Both the position numbers and the translations under genes were made by a program. The notes under the pieces are model-generated. The model had not been told where the DNA came from, searched no databases, and was given only the letters and a program-made list of their open reading frames with translations. Below are positions 18,092 through 25,539 of a DNA stretch of 64,000 nucleotides, piece after piece; the stretch's first letter is position 1; each line of letters starts with the position of its first letter. This stretch comes from Gammaproteobacteria bacterium. Its GTDB lineage: Bacteria > Pseudomonadota > Gammaproteobacteria > Competibacterales > Competibacteraceae. The DNA is taken from positions 1 to 64,000 of the forward strand of contig JACKMZ010000008.1 in the NCBI GenBank assembly GCA_024235135.1. Direction: 5' to 3'.

Positions 18092-19129
18092 ATGGCTAGC
18101 ACAATCGAACACACATTGGCTCTTATCAACGGACCCGCCGACACCTCCATGCCGGGGTCGTCAGGGCGTTGTGAGGTCATCGAAGAATCCAGCGATGTCG
18201 AATTACTCGATGCCTATTCCCGTGCCGTCATGACGGTGGCCGACGCGGTAGGACCCGCCGTGGTGAGCATCGCAGTTGGACGACCGGATAGGCCGCGTGC
18301 CGGAGAACCTAACGGGGCGGGATCGGGGGTGGTCATCGCACCAGATGGTTATATCTTGACCAACCATCATGTGGTGCAGGACAGCCCGCATCTGTCCACA
18401 AGTTTCACCGACGGTGGCCGCGCCGAGGCGGTTCTGGTGGGCAGTGATCCGGCCACCGATCTGGCGGTGATCCGCGCCCAGGCGTCCGATTTGCCGTATG
18501 CCAGCCTGGGAGATTCCACCCGCTTGAGGGTGGGTCAACTGGTGATCGCCATTGGCAATCCGCTGGGCTTTCAATCCACCGTGTCGACCGGCGTGGTCAG
18601 TGCTCAGGGTCGGGCCTTGCGCAGTCAGCAGGGACGTTTGATTGAAAATATCATTCAGCATACCGCGCCTTTGAACCCCGGTAATTCGGGGGGGCCGCTG
18701 GTGGATTCGCGAGGTCGGGTGGTCGGCATCAACACGGCTATTATCGCCATGGCGCAAGGCATCGGTTTTGCCATTCCGGCGAATACTGCCCGCTGGGTTT
18801 TGCCTCAGCTACTCAGTCAGGGACGGGTACGCCGCGCTTCGCTCGGGATCACCGCGCGGGAGCAGCCGCTGAACCGGCGTTTGGTACGGTTTTATCAACT
18901 GCAGACGGAGCGCGCGGTGGAGGTGATCAGCAGTGAAGGCCCCGCTGCCCAAGCCGGTTTGCGGCAAGGTGATCTGGTGGTGGCCATTGCCGACAAGGCG
19001 ATCACCGGTATTGACGATCTGCATCGCTTCCTCGCCGAATGGCCCGTGGGGGAGGCGGTGACCGTGACCGTCATACGGGGTACGGCACAGATGAATGTGG
19101 AGGTGGTGCCGGGCGAGGGGGCGAGTTGA
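18092..19129 (+). CDS. S1C (HtrA/Deg-like) serine protease, no signal peptide
   Basis: 345 aa from ATG at 18092. The trypsin-like domain has a complete triad: His93 in ILTNHHVV, Asp123 in SDPATDLAVI and Ser199 in LNPGNSGGP. One PDZ domain follows (about residues 255-340, AQAGLRQGDLVVAIADKAITGIDDL). The N-terminal 45 residues are polar, with no hydrophobic segment or lipobox, so it is predicted to be cytoplasmic, unlike DegP/DegS. It would degrade or process misfolded or regulatory proteins. It converges on the PP2C gene. Confidence 0.88.
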   Translation: MASTIEHTLALINGPADTSMPGSSGRCEVIEESSDVELLDAYSRAVMTVADAVGPAVVSIAVGRPDRPRAGEPNGAGSGVVIAPDGYILTNHHVVQDSPHLSTSFTDGGRAEAVLVGSDPATDLAVIRAQASDLPYASLGDSTRLRVGQLVIAIGNPLGFQSTVSTGVVSAQGRALRSQQGRLIENIIQHTAPLNPGNSGGPLVDSRGRVVGINTAIIAMAQGIGFAIPANTARWVLPQLLSQGRVRRASLGITAREQPLNRRLVRFYQLQTERAVEVISSEGPAAQAGLRQGDLVVAIADKAITGIDDLHRFLAEWPVGEAVTVTVIRGTAQMNVEVVPGEGAS

Positions 19130-19250
19130 GAGCGCACCCATCGCCTTCGGCCTGGTCATTTGAGACGCTGCTGTCGACGGCGTCGCGGACGTTGCGCTGG
19201 ATTGTTCGAAACGTCGCGAAAAGTTGGGAAGTGACGGGAAGCCCGATCGG

Positions 19251-20147
19251 TCAATCCGTGACGTTTCGGGAACGGGTTCCCGATCCGGCGCCGCCCTTCG
19301 ATTCGGCGGTATCTTCGCTATCCACGCTGGCCAGTACTCCGCAACCGATATCGTCGAAATTGACAATATCTCGTTTGGCGAAGTGTTCCAATGTCCGCCT
19401 CAAGCGTCTTTTGACGAAATCGCCGTTCAGGTTGCGGAACTTCATCAATTCCTCAGCGCCGGTCCACAGGCCCACAGGTTCCCGGTTGGTGCGGTTGATG
19501 AACGAACTCAAGCCATCACTGGCGACGGCCACTATCGGGAATTCGTCCAGTGGGAATTCGAAAATGCCCGGTGCATCGTAGGGGTGAGTTTCGATTCGTT
19601 GCGTTTGGCCATCCAGCCAGCGATGGATCTGCGGCGTGGGCAGATTCCTCATGACGTCAGCGTACATATTCTGACGTGCGCGGTCCTGTAAATAGGTCAG
19701 GTAATAAGGGGCGTTGTGAGCGAACTCTATCTGTACGATCCGTAAGCTTCCATCGTGGCGGCGGCCCAACAGGCAACCATCGCCATAGACATGCACTCGC
19801 ACGCGATCACCGGCGATCAAAGCAATGAGTAGGGTCGAGTCAAGGGCCGTCGCGCTTAATCCCAGACTACTCGCTTGGCGAACGCTCTGGATGACGATCT
19901 GACGTCCGATTTGCCAGTGCCGGGTCGTCAATGCTTCGTCCGGCAGGCGGGCGAAAGTGGGAAGGGCCTGACGGGCATTGAGCGTCATCAGGCGAGCGCC
20001 GACATCGACATTCCCGGCCGCCGAACAACCGTCCGCGACAATGACGTGCGGTACCGGGCTTCGCCCGTGGCAGGCATAATCCTCGCAGACCCAATGCCCA
20101 TGGCCGATTTCGAAGTGACAATCGGTGACGATCCGCATCGGACTCAT
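19251..20147 (-). CDS. PP2C-family protein phosphatase
   Basis: 298 aa with PPM/PP2C metal-site motifs: HVIVADGCSAAGNVDVGARL (Asp-Gly, residues about 36-42), VHVYGDGCLLGRR, FPIVAVASDGLSSFI and FDDIGCGVLA near the end. It would be a Mn/Mg-dependent phosphoserine/threonine phosphatase. The N-terminus has WVCEDYACH in place of the usual NED/QDR strand motif. No kinase is adjacent; FHA domains at 7480-9165 could be part of the same circuit. Convergent with the protease gene, and 27 bp after phaZ in the same direction. Confidence 0.75.
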   Translation of the reverse strand: MSPMRIVTDCHFEIGHGHWVCEDYACHGRSPVPHVIVADGCSAAGNVDVGARLMTLNARQALPTFARLPDEALTTRHWQIGRQIVIQSVRQASSLGLSATALDSTLLIALIAGDRVRVHVYGDGCLLGRRHDGSLRIVQIEFAHNAPYYLTYLQDRARQNMYADVMRNLPTPQIHRWLDGQTQRIETHPYDAPGIFEFPLDEFPIVAVASDGLSSFINRTNREPVGLWTGAEELMKFRNLNGDFVKRRLRRTLEHFAKRDIVNFDDIGCGVLASVDSEDTAESKGGAGSGTRSRNVTD

Positions 20148-20174
20148 TCACGGCACGGGCGGCGACCCTTGGCC

Positions 20175-21440
20175 TTAGGCGGCAGTTATTTTGCCTTGCT
20201 CGTTGCGGCCTTTGCCTTCCCGATCATGCTGGCGGATGAACGCCTTCACGCGGGGTGAAATTTGGTCGCGCCAGCGGCGACCGTTAAAGATGCCGTAATG
20301 GCCGACACCGGGCTGCACGTAATGGGCGCGCAGATCATCAGGAAGACCGGTGCACAGATCGTGTGCCGCATGCGTTTGACCCAGACCGCAAATATCGTCG
20401 AGTTCTCCCTCGATAGTCATCAACGCTGTGCGGGAAATGGCGGCGGGCACGACCTTTTCTCCGTCCCACCAGACCATCTCGCCCTTGGGCAACGCAAAAT
20501 CCTGAAACACCAACTGGATGGTCTGCAGATAAAACTCGGCGCACAAATCCATCACCGCCAAGTATTCCTCGTAGAACTCCCGTTTGGCCGCGGCGCTTTC
20601 CCCGTCACCCATGACCAGATGGCGGAAAATTGTGCGATGCGCGTTGAAATGGCGGTCAAGATTCATACTCATGAAACCCGCCAATTGCAGGAAGCCGGGA
20701 TATACACGACGCATGAATCCGCGATTCGGCGGCGGCACGGAGACGACCACATTTTTCTCGAACCAGGACAAGGGGCGTGACTGAGCCAGTTGGTTGACCT
20801 GGGTGGGATTGTGCCGGACATCCACGGGTCCGCCCATCAGAATCAGGCTGGCGGGAAGGCAATCATGCGCATTGGCCGCCATCAACGCATTGGCCGCCAG
20901 GGCCGGTACGCAGGGCTGGCACACCGACAGGACATGGGTGTTGGGTCCGAGCGTTTCCAGGAAGCGGATCAGGTAATCGACGAAATCGTGGAAATCGAAA
21001 GATCCCTCGAATACCCCGACATCGCGTGCGTCACGCCAATCGGTGATGTACACCTCGTGATCGGGCAGCATCGCTTCCACGGTGCCACGTAGCAGCGTGG
21101 CGTAATGGCCTGACATGGGAGCGACGATCATGAGTTTCGGGTCGTCCCGCTGGCAATGCCGTTTGAAGTGCTTCAACTGCCCAAAGGTCTTGCGATCGAC
21201 AACTTCTTCCTCGACGGCCACTTCCTCGCCGTCGATCCATGTGCTGCGCAAACCGAATTTGGGTTTGGCGTAACGGCGGGTCAGGTGTTCAAATTGATCG
21301 CAAGTGGCCGCCAGGAATTGCGCGCCGGGCAGATAAGAGAATGGGTTCCAGGGATTGCGTAGCGCGTGCTGCGTGTGATCGGCGACCACACGCACCGGTG
21401 TCAACACGGAATGCTGCATTTCATAAACATGATAGAGCAT
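20175..21440 (-). CDS. phaZ: Intracellular polyhydroxyalkanoate depolymerase
   Basis: Mobilises stored PHB granules to 3-hydroxybutyrate oligomers in the cytoplasm. 421 aa, no signal peptide, with an alpha/beta hydrolase of the Cys-nucleophile class: VCQPCVP with Cys174 as the likely nucleophile, Asp in EGELDDICGLGQT and His in PGVGHYGIFNGRRWR near the end. The region LMIVAPMSGHYATLLRGTVEAMLPDHEVYITDWRDAR is typical of the R. eutropha PhaZ1 family. ATG at 21440 with GGAG 7 nt upstream. The long leader region holds TGC-N3-GCR boxes and a predicted sRNA, so its expression may respond to PHA state. No phaC, phaP or phaR gene is in the window. Confidence 0.95.
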   Translation of the reverse strand: MLYHVYEMQHSVLTPVRVVADHTQHALRNPWNPFSYLPGAQFLAATCDQFEHLTRRYAKPKFGLRSTWIDGEEVAVEEEVVDRKTFGQLKHFKRHCQRDDPKLMIVAPMSGHYATLLRGTVEAMLPDHEVYITDWRDARDVGVFEGSFDFHDFVDYLIRFLETLGPNTHVLSVCQPCVPALAANALMAANAHDCLPASLILMGGPVDVRHNPTQVNQLAQSRPLSWFEKNVVVSVPPPNRGFMRRVYPGFLQLAGFMSMNLDRHFNAHRTIFRHLVMGDGESAAAKREFYEEYLAVMDLCAEFYLQTIQLVFQDFALPKGEMVWWDGEKVVPAAISRTALMTIEGELDDICGLGQTHAAHDLCTGLPDDLRAHYVQPGVGHYGIFNGRRWRDQISPRVKAFIRQHDREGKGRNEQGKITAA

Positions 21441-21526
21441 CGATTGTCTCCGTTAGTATGCTCGGCCGCCGAACATGGACTGCGCGGTAAGGCGCCCGGG
21501 TCTAGGCTCGGACTCCAGGCTCCGGC

Positions 21527-21557
21527 AAAAAAAAGCCGAGACTGTTGAAGCCTCGGC
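21527..21557 (-). terminator. Intrinsic terminator of sRNA A
   Basis: On the minus strand the 9-bp stem GCCGAGGCT / AGTCTCGGC (one G-U pair) with a 5-nt loop is followed directly by eight T. It is a textbook Rho-independent terminator. It lies 87 bp before phaZ but is not at the end of any protein gene: the nearest upstream gene ends more than 400 bp away. Confidence 0.85.
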
Positions 21558-21604
21558 CAATAACCACCAAAGGAGGGTGTGGAGAAGAACATCTGAACGA
21601 TGTC
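21527..21604 (-). ncRNA. Predicted sRNA A with anti-SD loop
   Basis: A predicted RNA of about 78 nt. It starts 7-8 nt after the promoter at 21640-21612 and ends in the terminator above. Three hairpins in order (minus-strand coordinates): ACAUC/GAUGU with a 5-nt loop (21603-21589); CCAC(A)C/GGUGG with loop CCUCCUUU (21582-21564); and the terminator stem (21557-21535). The CCUCC in the middle loop is complementary to a Shine-Dalgarno sequence. The 3' half is closely similar to the RNA at 46894-46952. Alternative: a leader/attenuator of phaZ, since it is in the same direction. A peptide reading frame across it exists but has no ribosome site and runs through the terminator. Confidence 0.6.
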
Positions 21605-21640
21605 GCAGTGCAGTATATTTTTCTTTGTGCAGTGCGTCAA
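21604..21640 (-). promoter_or_regulatory. Promoter P2 with two PHA-regulator-like boxes
   Basis: Minus strand: TTGACG (21640-21635), 17-bp spacer, TATACT (21617-21612), close to sigma70 consensus. Two copies of TGC-N3-GC(A/G) type boxes overlap it: one at 21628-21636 next to the -35 (TTGTGCAGTGCGTCAA on the plus strand) and one at 21604-21612 over the -10 and start. PhaR/PhbF-type PHA-responsive repressors bind sites with a TGC-N3-GCA core, so repression by such a protein is inferred. Confidence 0.6.
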
Positions 21641-21699
21641 GCATTTTCTACCCACCTCCTATCCTGAGAGTGCTTTGCTAAGGCGTATCCACGAATACA

Positions 21700-21789
21700 T
21701 AATAATATCAATCATTAAGGCGATCGCGTAATGAGCCCGAGCGGGCTTTGAACTTGATTGGAGTTCGCGGATGCAATGATTGAATGCTG
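21700..21789 (-). ncRNA. Possible structured RNA from promoter P1
   Basis: The RNA expected from P1 would fold into a three-way junction. A 9-bp closing stem TCAATCATT/AATGATTGA (plus-strand positions 21708-21716 and 21775-21783) encloses two hairpins, AGCCCG/CGGGCT (21734-21747) and GAACT/AGTTC (21750-21766). It is followed on the minus strand by a U-rich stretch but no clean terminator. It could be an sRNA or simply a long leader. Confidence 0.3.
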
Positions 21790-21825
21790 CAGTGCAGTGT
21801 AGGCAGGGATAGTGCGTTGCGTCAA
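21788..21825 (-). promoter_or_regulatory. Promoter P1, same architecture as P2
   Basis: Minus strand: TTGACG (21825-21820), 18-bp spacer, TACACT (21801-21796). Boxes of the same kind are at 21813-21821 and 21788-21796 (TGCAGTGCA), spaced 25 bp apart as against 24 bp in P2. The sequence from the -10 (TA-ACTGCACTGC) and the -35 (TTGACGCA) repeats that of P2, so this is a duplicated promoter-operator. Confidence 0.5.
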
Positions 21826-21962
21826 TAAGCGTTGCTGAATTATTTCAATCGCATGAATTTGTTGCGGTCACGGTAGGGTGCGCCCATCGACAGACTCGCG
21901 TCGGCGAGGGAATGGGGAAAACCGGTAGTTGGAGTTGTCCGCTGGCTTTTGCGAACGGATCA

Positions 21963-22970
21963 TTAGGAATGGCGCAACACGATCTTGCCCATTTGCGCAG
22001 CCTGCGCCAGATGCTGATGAGCTAGAACCGCCTCCTCCAGGCTGAATACGCGATAGACCACGGGTTCGATCCTGTGGGCGGCCACGCAATCCAGCAGGGA
22101 TGCGAATTCCGCCATTGAGCCCATGGTGGTGCCACGGATCTGCGCTTGACGGAAAAACAGGCGCGCCATTTCCAAGCCCTTGTCGGGATTGCCCGCGGTC
22201 GCGCCATAGACGACGATGCGTCCCGCTCCTTTGATCAGCGCGAGATAACGATTGAAACTGGCCCCGCCTGTCCCGTCGATGATGACATCGACGCCGCCGG
22301 TCTGCGCGAGCAATTGCTCCGACCAGTTCGGTTCACGGTAATTGACGCCACCGATGGCGCCGAGGCGCAGCGCCTGCTTGATCTTCACCTGGCTGCTGCT
22401 GCTTACCCAGGCGTGGGCTTGCAAGGCACAGGCCCACTTCAGCGCGAATGTGGCGACGCCCCCGCCGATACCGGTGATCAGAACCGTTTCGCCGGGTCGT
22501 AAGCCGGCTTGGGTAACGACCGCCCGCCACGCGGTCAATCCCGCCAAGGGCAACGCCGCGGCTTGTTCCCAATTCAAATGGGCCGGTTTGGGGAAAACCT
22601 GCGTGCTGGGCAGGCAGATGTATTCGGCGAAAGTGCCTGGATCGGGCATGCCAAGTACGCGAAAGTTCGGACTGGGATAGCGTGGATCGTCCCCCCAGTC
22701 ATAAGCCGGGTATACGACCACCTCGCGCCCCAGCCAGTCCGCATCGACCCCCGCTCCTACCTGATCCACGATCCCCGCACCGTCGGAACCGAGGATGCAG
22801 GGCAACCGGATGCCAGGGTAACGGGCCAGGGTAATCCAAACGTCACGACGGTTCAGCGCCGAAGCCTGCAGGGCTACCCGTACCTGTCCGGCCTGTGCGG
22901 TGGGCGTGGGATACTCTTCGATACGGAGTTGTTCGGGCCCACCGGTCTGCGGCAATACCACGGCTTTCAT
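21963..22970 (-). CDS. MDR-family zinc-binding-type dehydrogenase
   Basis: 335 aa of the medium-chain dehydrogenase/reductase fold. The N-terminal GroES-like domain (VALQASALNRRDVWITLARYPG, CILGSDGAGIVDQVG) is followed by a Rossmann domain with GETVLITGIGGGVATFALKWA and VDVIIDGTGGASFNRYLALIKGAGRIVVYGATAG. The usual catalytic-zinc Cys is replaced (SALNRRD) and there is no four-Cys structural zinc loop, so it resembles quinone oxidoreductase/enoyl reductase-type members that use NAD(P)H without zinc. The substrate is unknown. It lies 12 bp after cinA in the same direction, in a likely menA-cinA-mdr unit. Confidence 0.85.
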   Translation of the reverse strand: MKAVVLPQTGGPEQLRIEEYPTPTAQAGQVRVALQASALNRRDVWITLARYPGIRLPCILGSDGAGIVDQVGAGVDADWLGREVVVYPAYDWGDDPRYPSPNFRVLGMPDPGTFAEYICLPSTQVFPKPAHLNWEQAAALPLAGLTAWRAVVTQAGLRPGETVLITGIGGGVATFALKWACALQAHAWVSSSSQVKIKQALRLGAIGGVNYREPNWSEQLLAQTGGVDVIIDGTGGASFNRYLALIKGAGRIVVYGATAGNPDKGLEMARLFFRQAQIRGTTMGSMAEFASLLDCVAAHRIEPVVYRVFSLEEAVLAHQHLAQAAQMGKIVLRHS

Positions 22971-22982
22971 GGGGGTTCACCT

Positions 22983-24218
22983 TTAACGTCGTTCGAGCAG
23001 GCGCAAACGCAGCCAGTTGAGCAGGCTGATCACCGCGAACTGGCGTATCTGATCACGCTTGCCCGGTAGGTGAATGGCCTGCGACTGGGCGACTCCATCG
23101 ATGGCCAGACCCATGAAAACCGTCCCTTTGGCTGCGTCTTGCTGGGCGACAGGGGCGTCGGCGGTGGCCAGTCCCACCGTAGCGCCCATCAACCGGCTGA
23201 CTCCCCGCGCCATGGCGCTCGCCAACGCGGCGGGGTCCTGGATGTCTTGAGCGGATGCACCCAGCAGTTGGGCATTCAGTTCAGGCGCCTGGCACGCAAT
23301 CCCGCCACGCAGAATGGGGCCAGCCATCGGCGCTGCGCTCAAACGGGCCGTCACCAGACCCCCACTGATCGATTCCGCGACGGCCAAGGTCCAACCGCGT
23401 TCGGCCAGCATTTGAATGACTGTGTCTTCCATGCCCTGTTCGTCCGCGGCGAAGACCAGTTCACCCAGAATACCGCGCACGCGGGCTTCCTCTTCCGCCA
23501 ACATGGCTTGAGCCCGCGCCTCGTCGGCGGCCTTTGCGGTAATACGGATCTTGATGCCCTCGATGCCGCTGGCCAAAAAAGCCAAAGTGGGATTGCCAAT
23601 GGCATCCAAGGTCTGGATGCGCTCGGCCAGCATCTCGGCCAGGCCGGACTCCGGTTGTCCCCAGGTACGCAAGACGCGACTGCGGATGGTGGCCGTCAGC
23701 CCGGCTCGCCGCTGAAGATCGGGTAACACCGTGGCGCCGACCATTTCCCGCATTTCCCAGGGTACGCCGGGCACCGCGTAGAGGACCTTGTCGCCCACGG
23801 GGCAGATCAAGCCCGGTGCGGTTCCTGGCATCTCGGGAATGAGGCTGGCGCCCTGCGGGACATCGGCCTGTTGCAGATTGCTGTCGGGCATGGGCCGATT
23901 GCGGATACGGAAACGTTGGCGGATGTGTTCCACCGCGGCTTCGTTGCGCACCAGCGGTACATTCATCAAACGGGCGATGGCCACGCGGGTGAGATCGTCC
24001 TGGGTGGGTCCCAGGCCGCCACAGGTGATCACGGCTTCGTTGCGTTCCAAAGCGATGCGCAAGGTAGTCACGATGCGTTCCAGGTTATCGCCGACGCGGG
24101 TTTGGAAGTAGGAATCGATACCGGCCAAAGCCAGTTGTTCGCCTATCCAGGCGGAGTTGGTGTCGACATGTTGACCGAGTAGCAATTCGGAACCGATAGC
24201 AATCACTTCGCAATGCAT
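22983..24218 (-). CDS. cinA: CinA-like protein with altered C-terminal domain
   Basis: 411 aa. The N-terminal MoCF-like (COG1058) domain is well kept: EVIAIGSELLLGQHVDTNSAWIGEQLALAGI, ITCGGLGPTQDDLT and YAVPGVPWEMREM. The C-terminal PncC/NMN-deamidase domain (about 255-411) is recognisable but altered: the usual AESCTGG is AESISGG, the GG(V/I)xxY region reads RGGIACQAPELN, and the normal TGIAGPGGG segment is TADAPVAQQDAA. NMN or ADP-ribose hydrolase activity of the first domain is plausible; deamidase activity is doubtful. Start ATG 24218, about 20 bp after menA. Confidence 0.9.
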   Translation of the reverse strand: MHCEVIAIGSELLLGQHVDTNSAWIGEQLALAGIDSYFQTRVGDNLERIVTTLRIALERNEAVITCGGLGPTQDDLTRVAIARLMNVPLVRNEAAVEHIRQRFRIRNRPMPDSNLQQADVPQGASLIPEMPGTAPGLICPVGDKVLYAVPGVPWEMREMVGATVLPDLQRRAGLTATIRSRVLRTWGQPESGLAEMLAERIQTLDAIGNPTLAFLASGIEGIKIRITAKAADEARAQAMLAEEEARVRGILGELVFAADEQGMEDTVIQMLAERGWTLAVAESISGGLVTARLSAAPMAGPILRGGIACQAPELNAQLLGASAQDIQDPAALASAMARGVSRLMGATVGLATADAPVAQQDAAKGTVFMGLAIDGVAQSQAIHLPGKRDQIRQFAVISLLNWLRLRLLERR

Positions 24219-24237
24219 CGCGTTCTCTCTCCTTCAA

Positions 24238-25146
24238 TTAGGAAGCCAACTTGCCCAAGAGCAGACCGATACAGAGCAACAGCCCCCAGGCCAGTTGAAA
24301 ACGGGCCGTCCCGGCGAGCAGTTGATTAAACACCGGGCCCGGCGTTTCACGGTGAAAGCGTCGCACCAGTTGGATCGCCCAAGGCAGGGTCAGATAAGGC
24401 AACAGCCAGCCGAAACCCTTTATGCCCATCCACGTCAGCAGGGGAAGCAACACGAAAGGCAACCCCATCAGCAACAGATACTCTATTTGACTGGCACGCC
24501 GGCCCCATTGCACCGCCAGCGTGTTTTTGCCGACCTGCCTGTCGTTATCCAAATCCCGGTAATTGTTGACTACCAACACCGCTGCCGCCGGCATGCCCAC
24601 CAGAGCTCCCAGCAGCATCACCGGACTGTTCAGGTGGCCGGTTTGCAAATAGTAGCTGCCCGTCACGGCGACCAGACCGAAGAACAACCAGACGAAGAAC
24701 TCCCCGAGACTGGAGTAGGCAACCGGTTTGGGTCCACCGGTGTAGGCTAGGCCGGCGGCGATGGAGGCCAAACCCACAGCCAGAATCGGCCAACCGCCTT
24801 GCCACGTCAGATACAGGCCGAGTACGGCGGCCGTCGTGAAGCTTACGGCGGCGCCCCGGTGTACGCTGGCGGCGGACAGCCAACCTTGTGCGGTGGCCCG
24901 CGCGGGACCCAGGCGGGTCGCACTGTGGTCCGCCCCACGCTGAAAATCGGCGGCGTCGTTATGAAGATTCGTGCCGGCTTGAATGAACAAGGCGGCCAAC
25001 AAGGCCACAATCAGTACGGACCAGAGCATAACCCCATTGTTTGTCCAGGCCAGGGTGCTGCCGACCAGCACCGGCACCACGGCTATCGTCAGCGTTTTGG
25101 GTCGAATGGCGAGTAGCCAGTATTTCCAGGTTGCAGGTGTTGACAC
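24238..25146 (-). CDS. menA: 1,4-dihydroxy-2-naphthoate polyprenyltransferase
   Basis: UbiA-family membrane prenyltransferase of menaquinone synthesis: it joins a polyprenyl chain to DHNA with loss of CO2. 302 aa, with eight or nine hydrophobic helices. The first Asp motif is NLHNDAADFQRGAD (about residue 60) and the second NNYRDLDNDRQVGKNTLAVQWG (about residue 195), both MenA type. The start is GTG at 25146, with AAAAGG about 8 nt upstream. The other men genes are not here. It implies that the cell makes menaquinone. Confidence 0.92.
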   Translation of the reverse strand: MSTPATWKYWLLAIRPKTLTIAVVPVLVGSTLAWTNNGVMLWSVLIVALLAALFIQAGTNLHNDAADFQRGADHSATRLGPARATAQGWLSAASVHRGAAVSFTTAAVLGLYLTWQGGWPILAVGLASIAAGLAYTGGPKPVAYSSLGEFFVWLFFGLVAVTGSYYLQTGHLNSPVMLLGALVGMPAAAVLVVNNYRDLDNDRQVGKNTLAVQWGRRASQIEYLLLMGLPFVLLPLLTWMGIKGFGWLLPYLTLPWAIQLVRRFHRETPGPVFNQLLAGTARFQLAWGLLLCIGLLLGKLAS

Positions 25147-25150
25147 GCAT

Positions 25151-25539
25151 AAGACCTTTTAGAGCAGCCAAACTTACTGCCTGAAACTGTGGCTCAAGGG
25201 GCTCCTATCGTCAACCGCCATGGAGTGACCGTGAAACGCGGCCAAGTCATGCCGTGTGTTCGCGCATCCCGGCATCGGCATTGCTCCCGAAATGATTCTT
25301 CCAAGGCGGCAATCATCTTGCGGCGCGGTATTTTGGTGCAGGATCGCCCTGTTCCAGTGCCTGGCGTGGGCCGGGGACGTCTCCCGGAGGGCGGGCGATG
25401 GGACGAATTCATCAAAAAAAGCGGGAAGTTCGGGTTATCGCAGAAGCCTGAATCGACGGGGATGGATACCGCACTTCACAGGGCATAAATGTTGCTCTAT
25501 TTGGGATTTCGATCTACACCCGCTGCCGAGACAACACTC
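25151..25539. other. Intergenic region menA-glgP
   Basis: About 390 bp between divergent menA and glgP. No gene could be supported: the small frames here lack ribosome sites or homology. A short A7 tract at 25413-25419 has no clear stem beside it. The glgP promoter is presumably in the right half. Confidence 0.3.

Noticed and set aside
21401..21655. 84-codon frame across sRNA A and its terminator
   Set aside because: Passes through an intrinsic terminator, lacks a ribosome site and has no recognised homology; the RNA explanation fits better.
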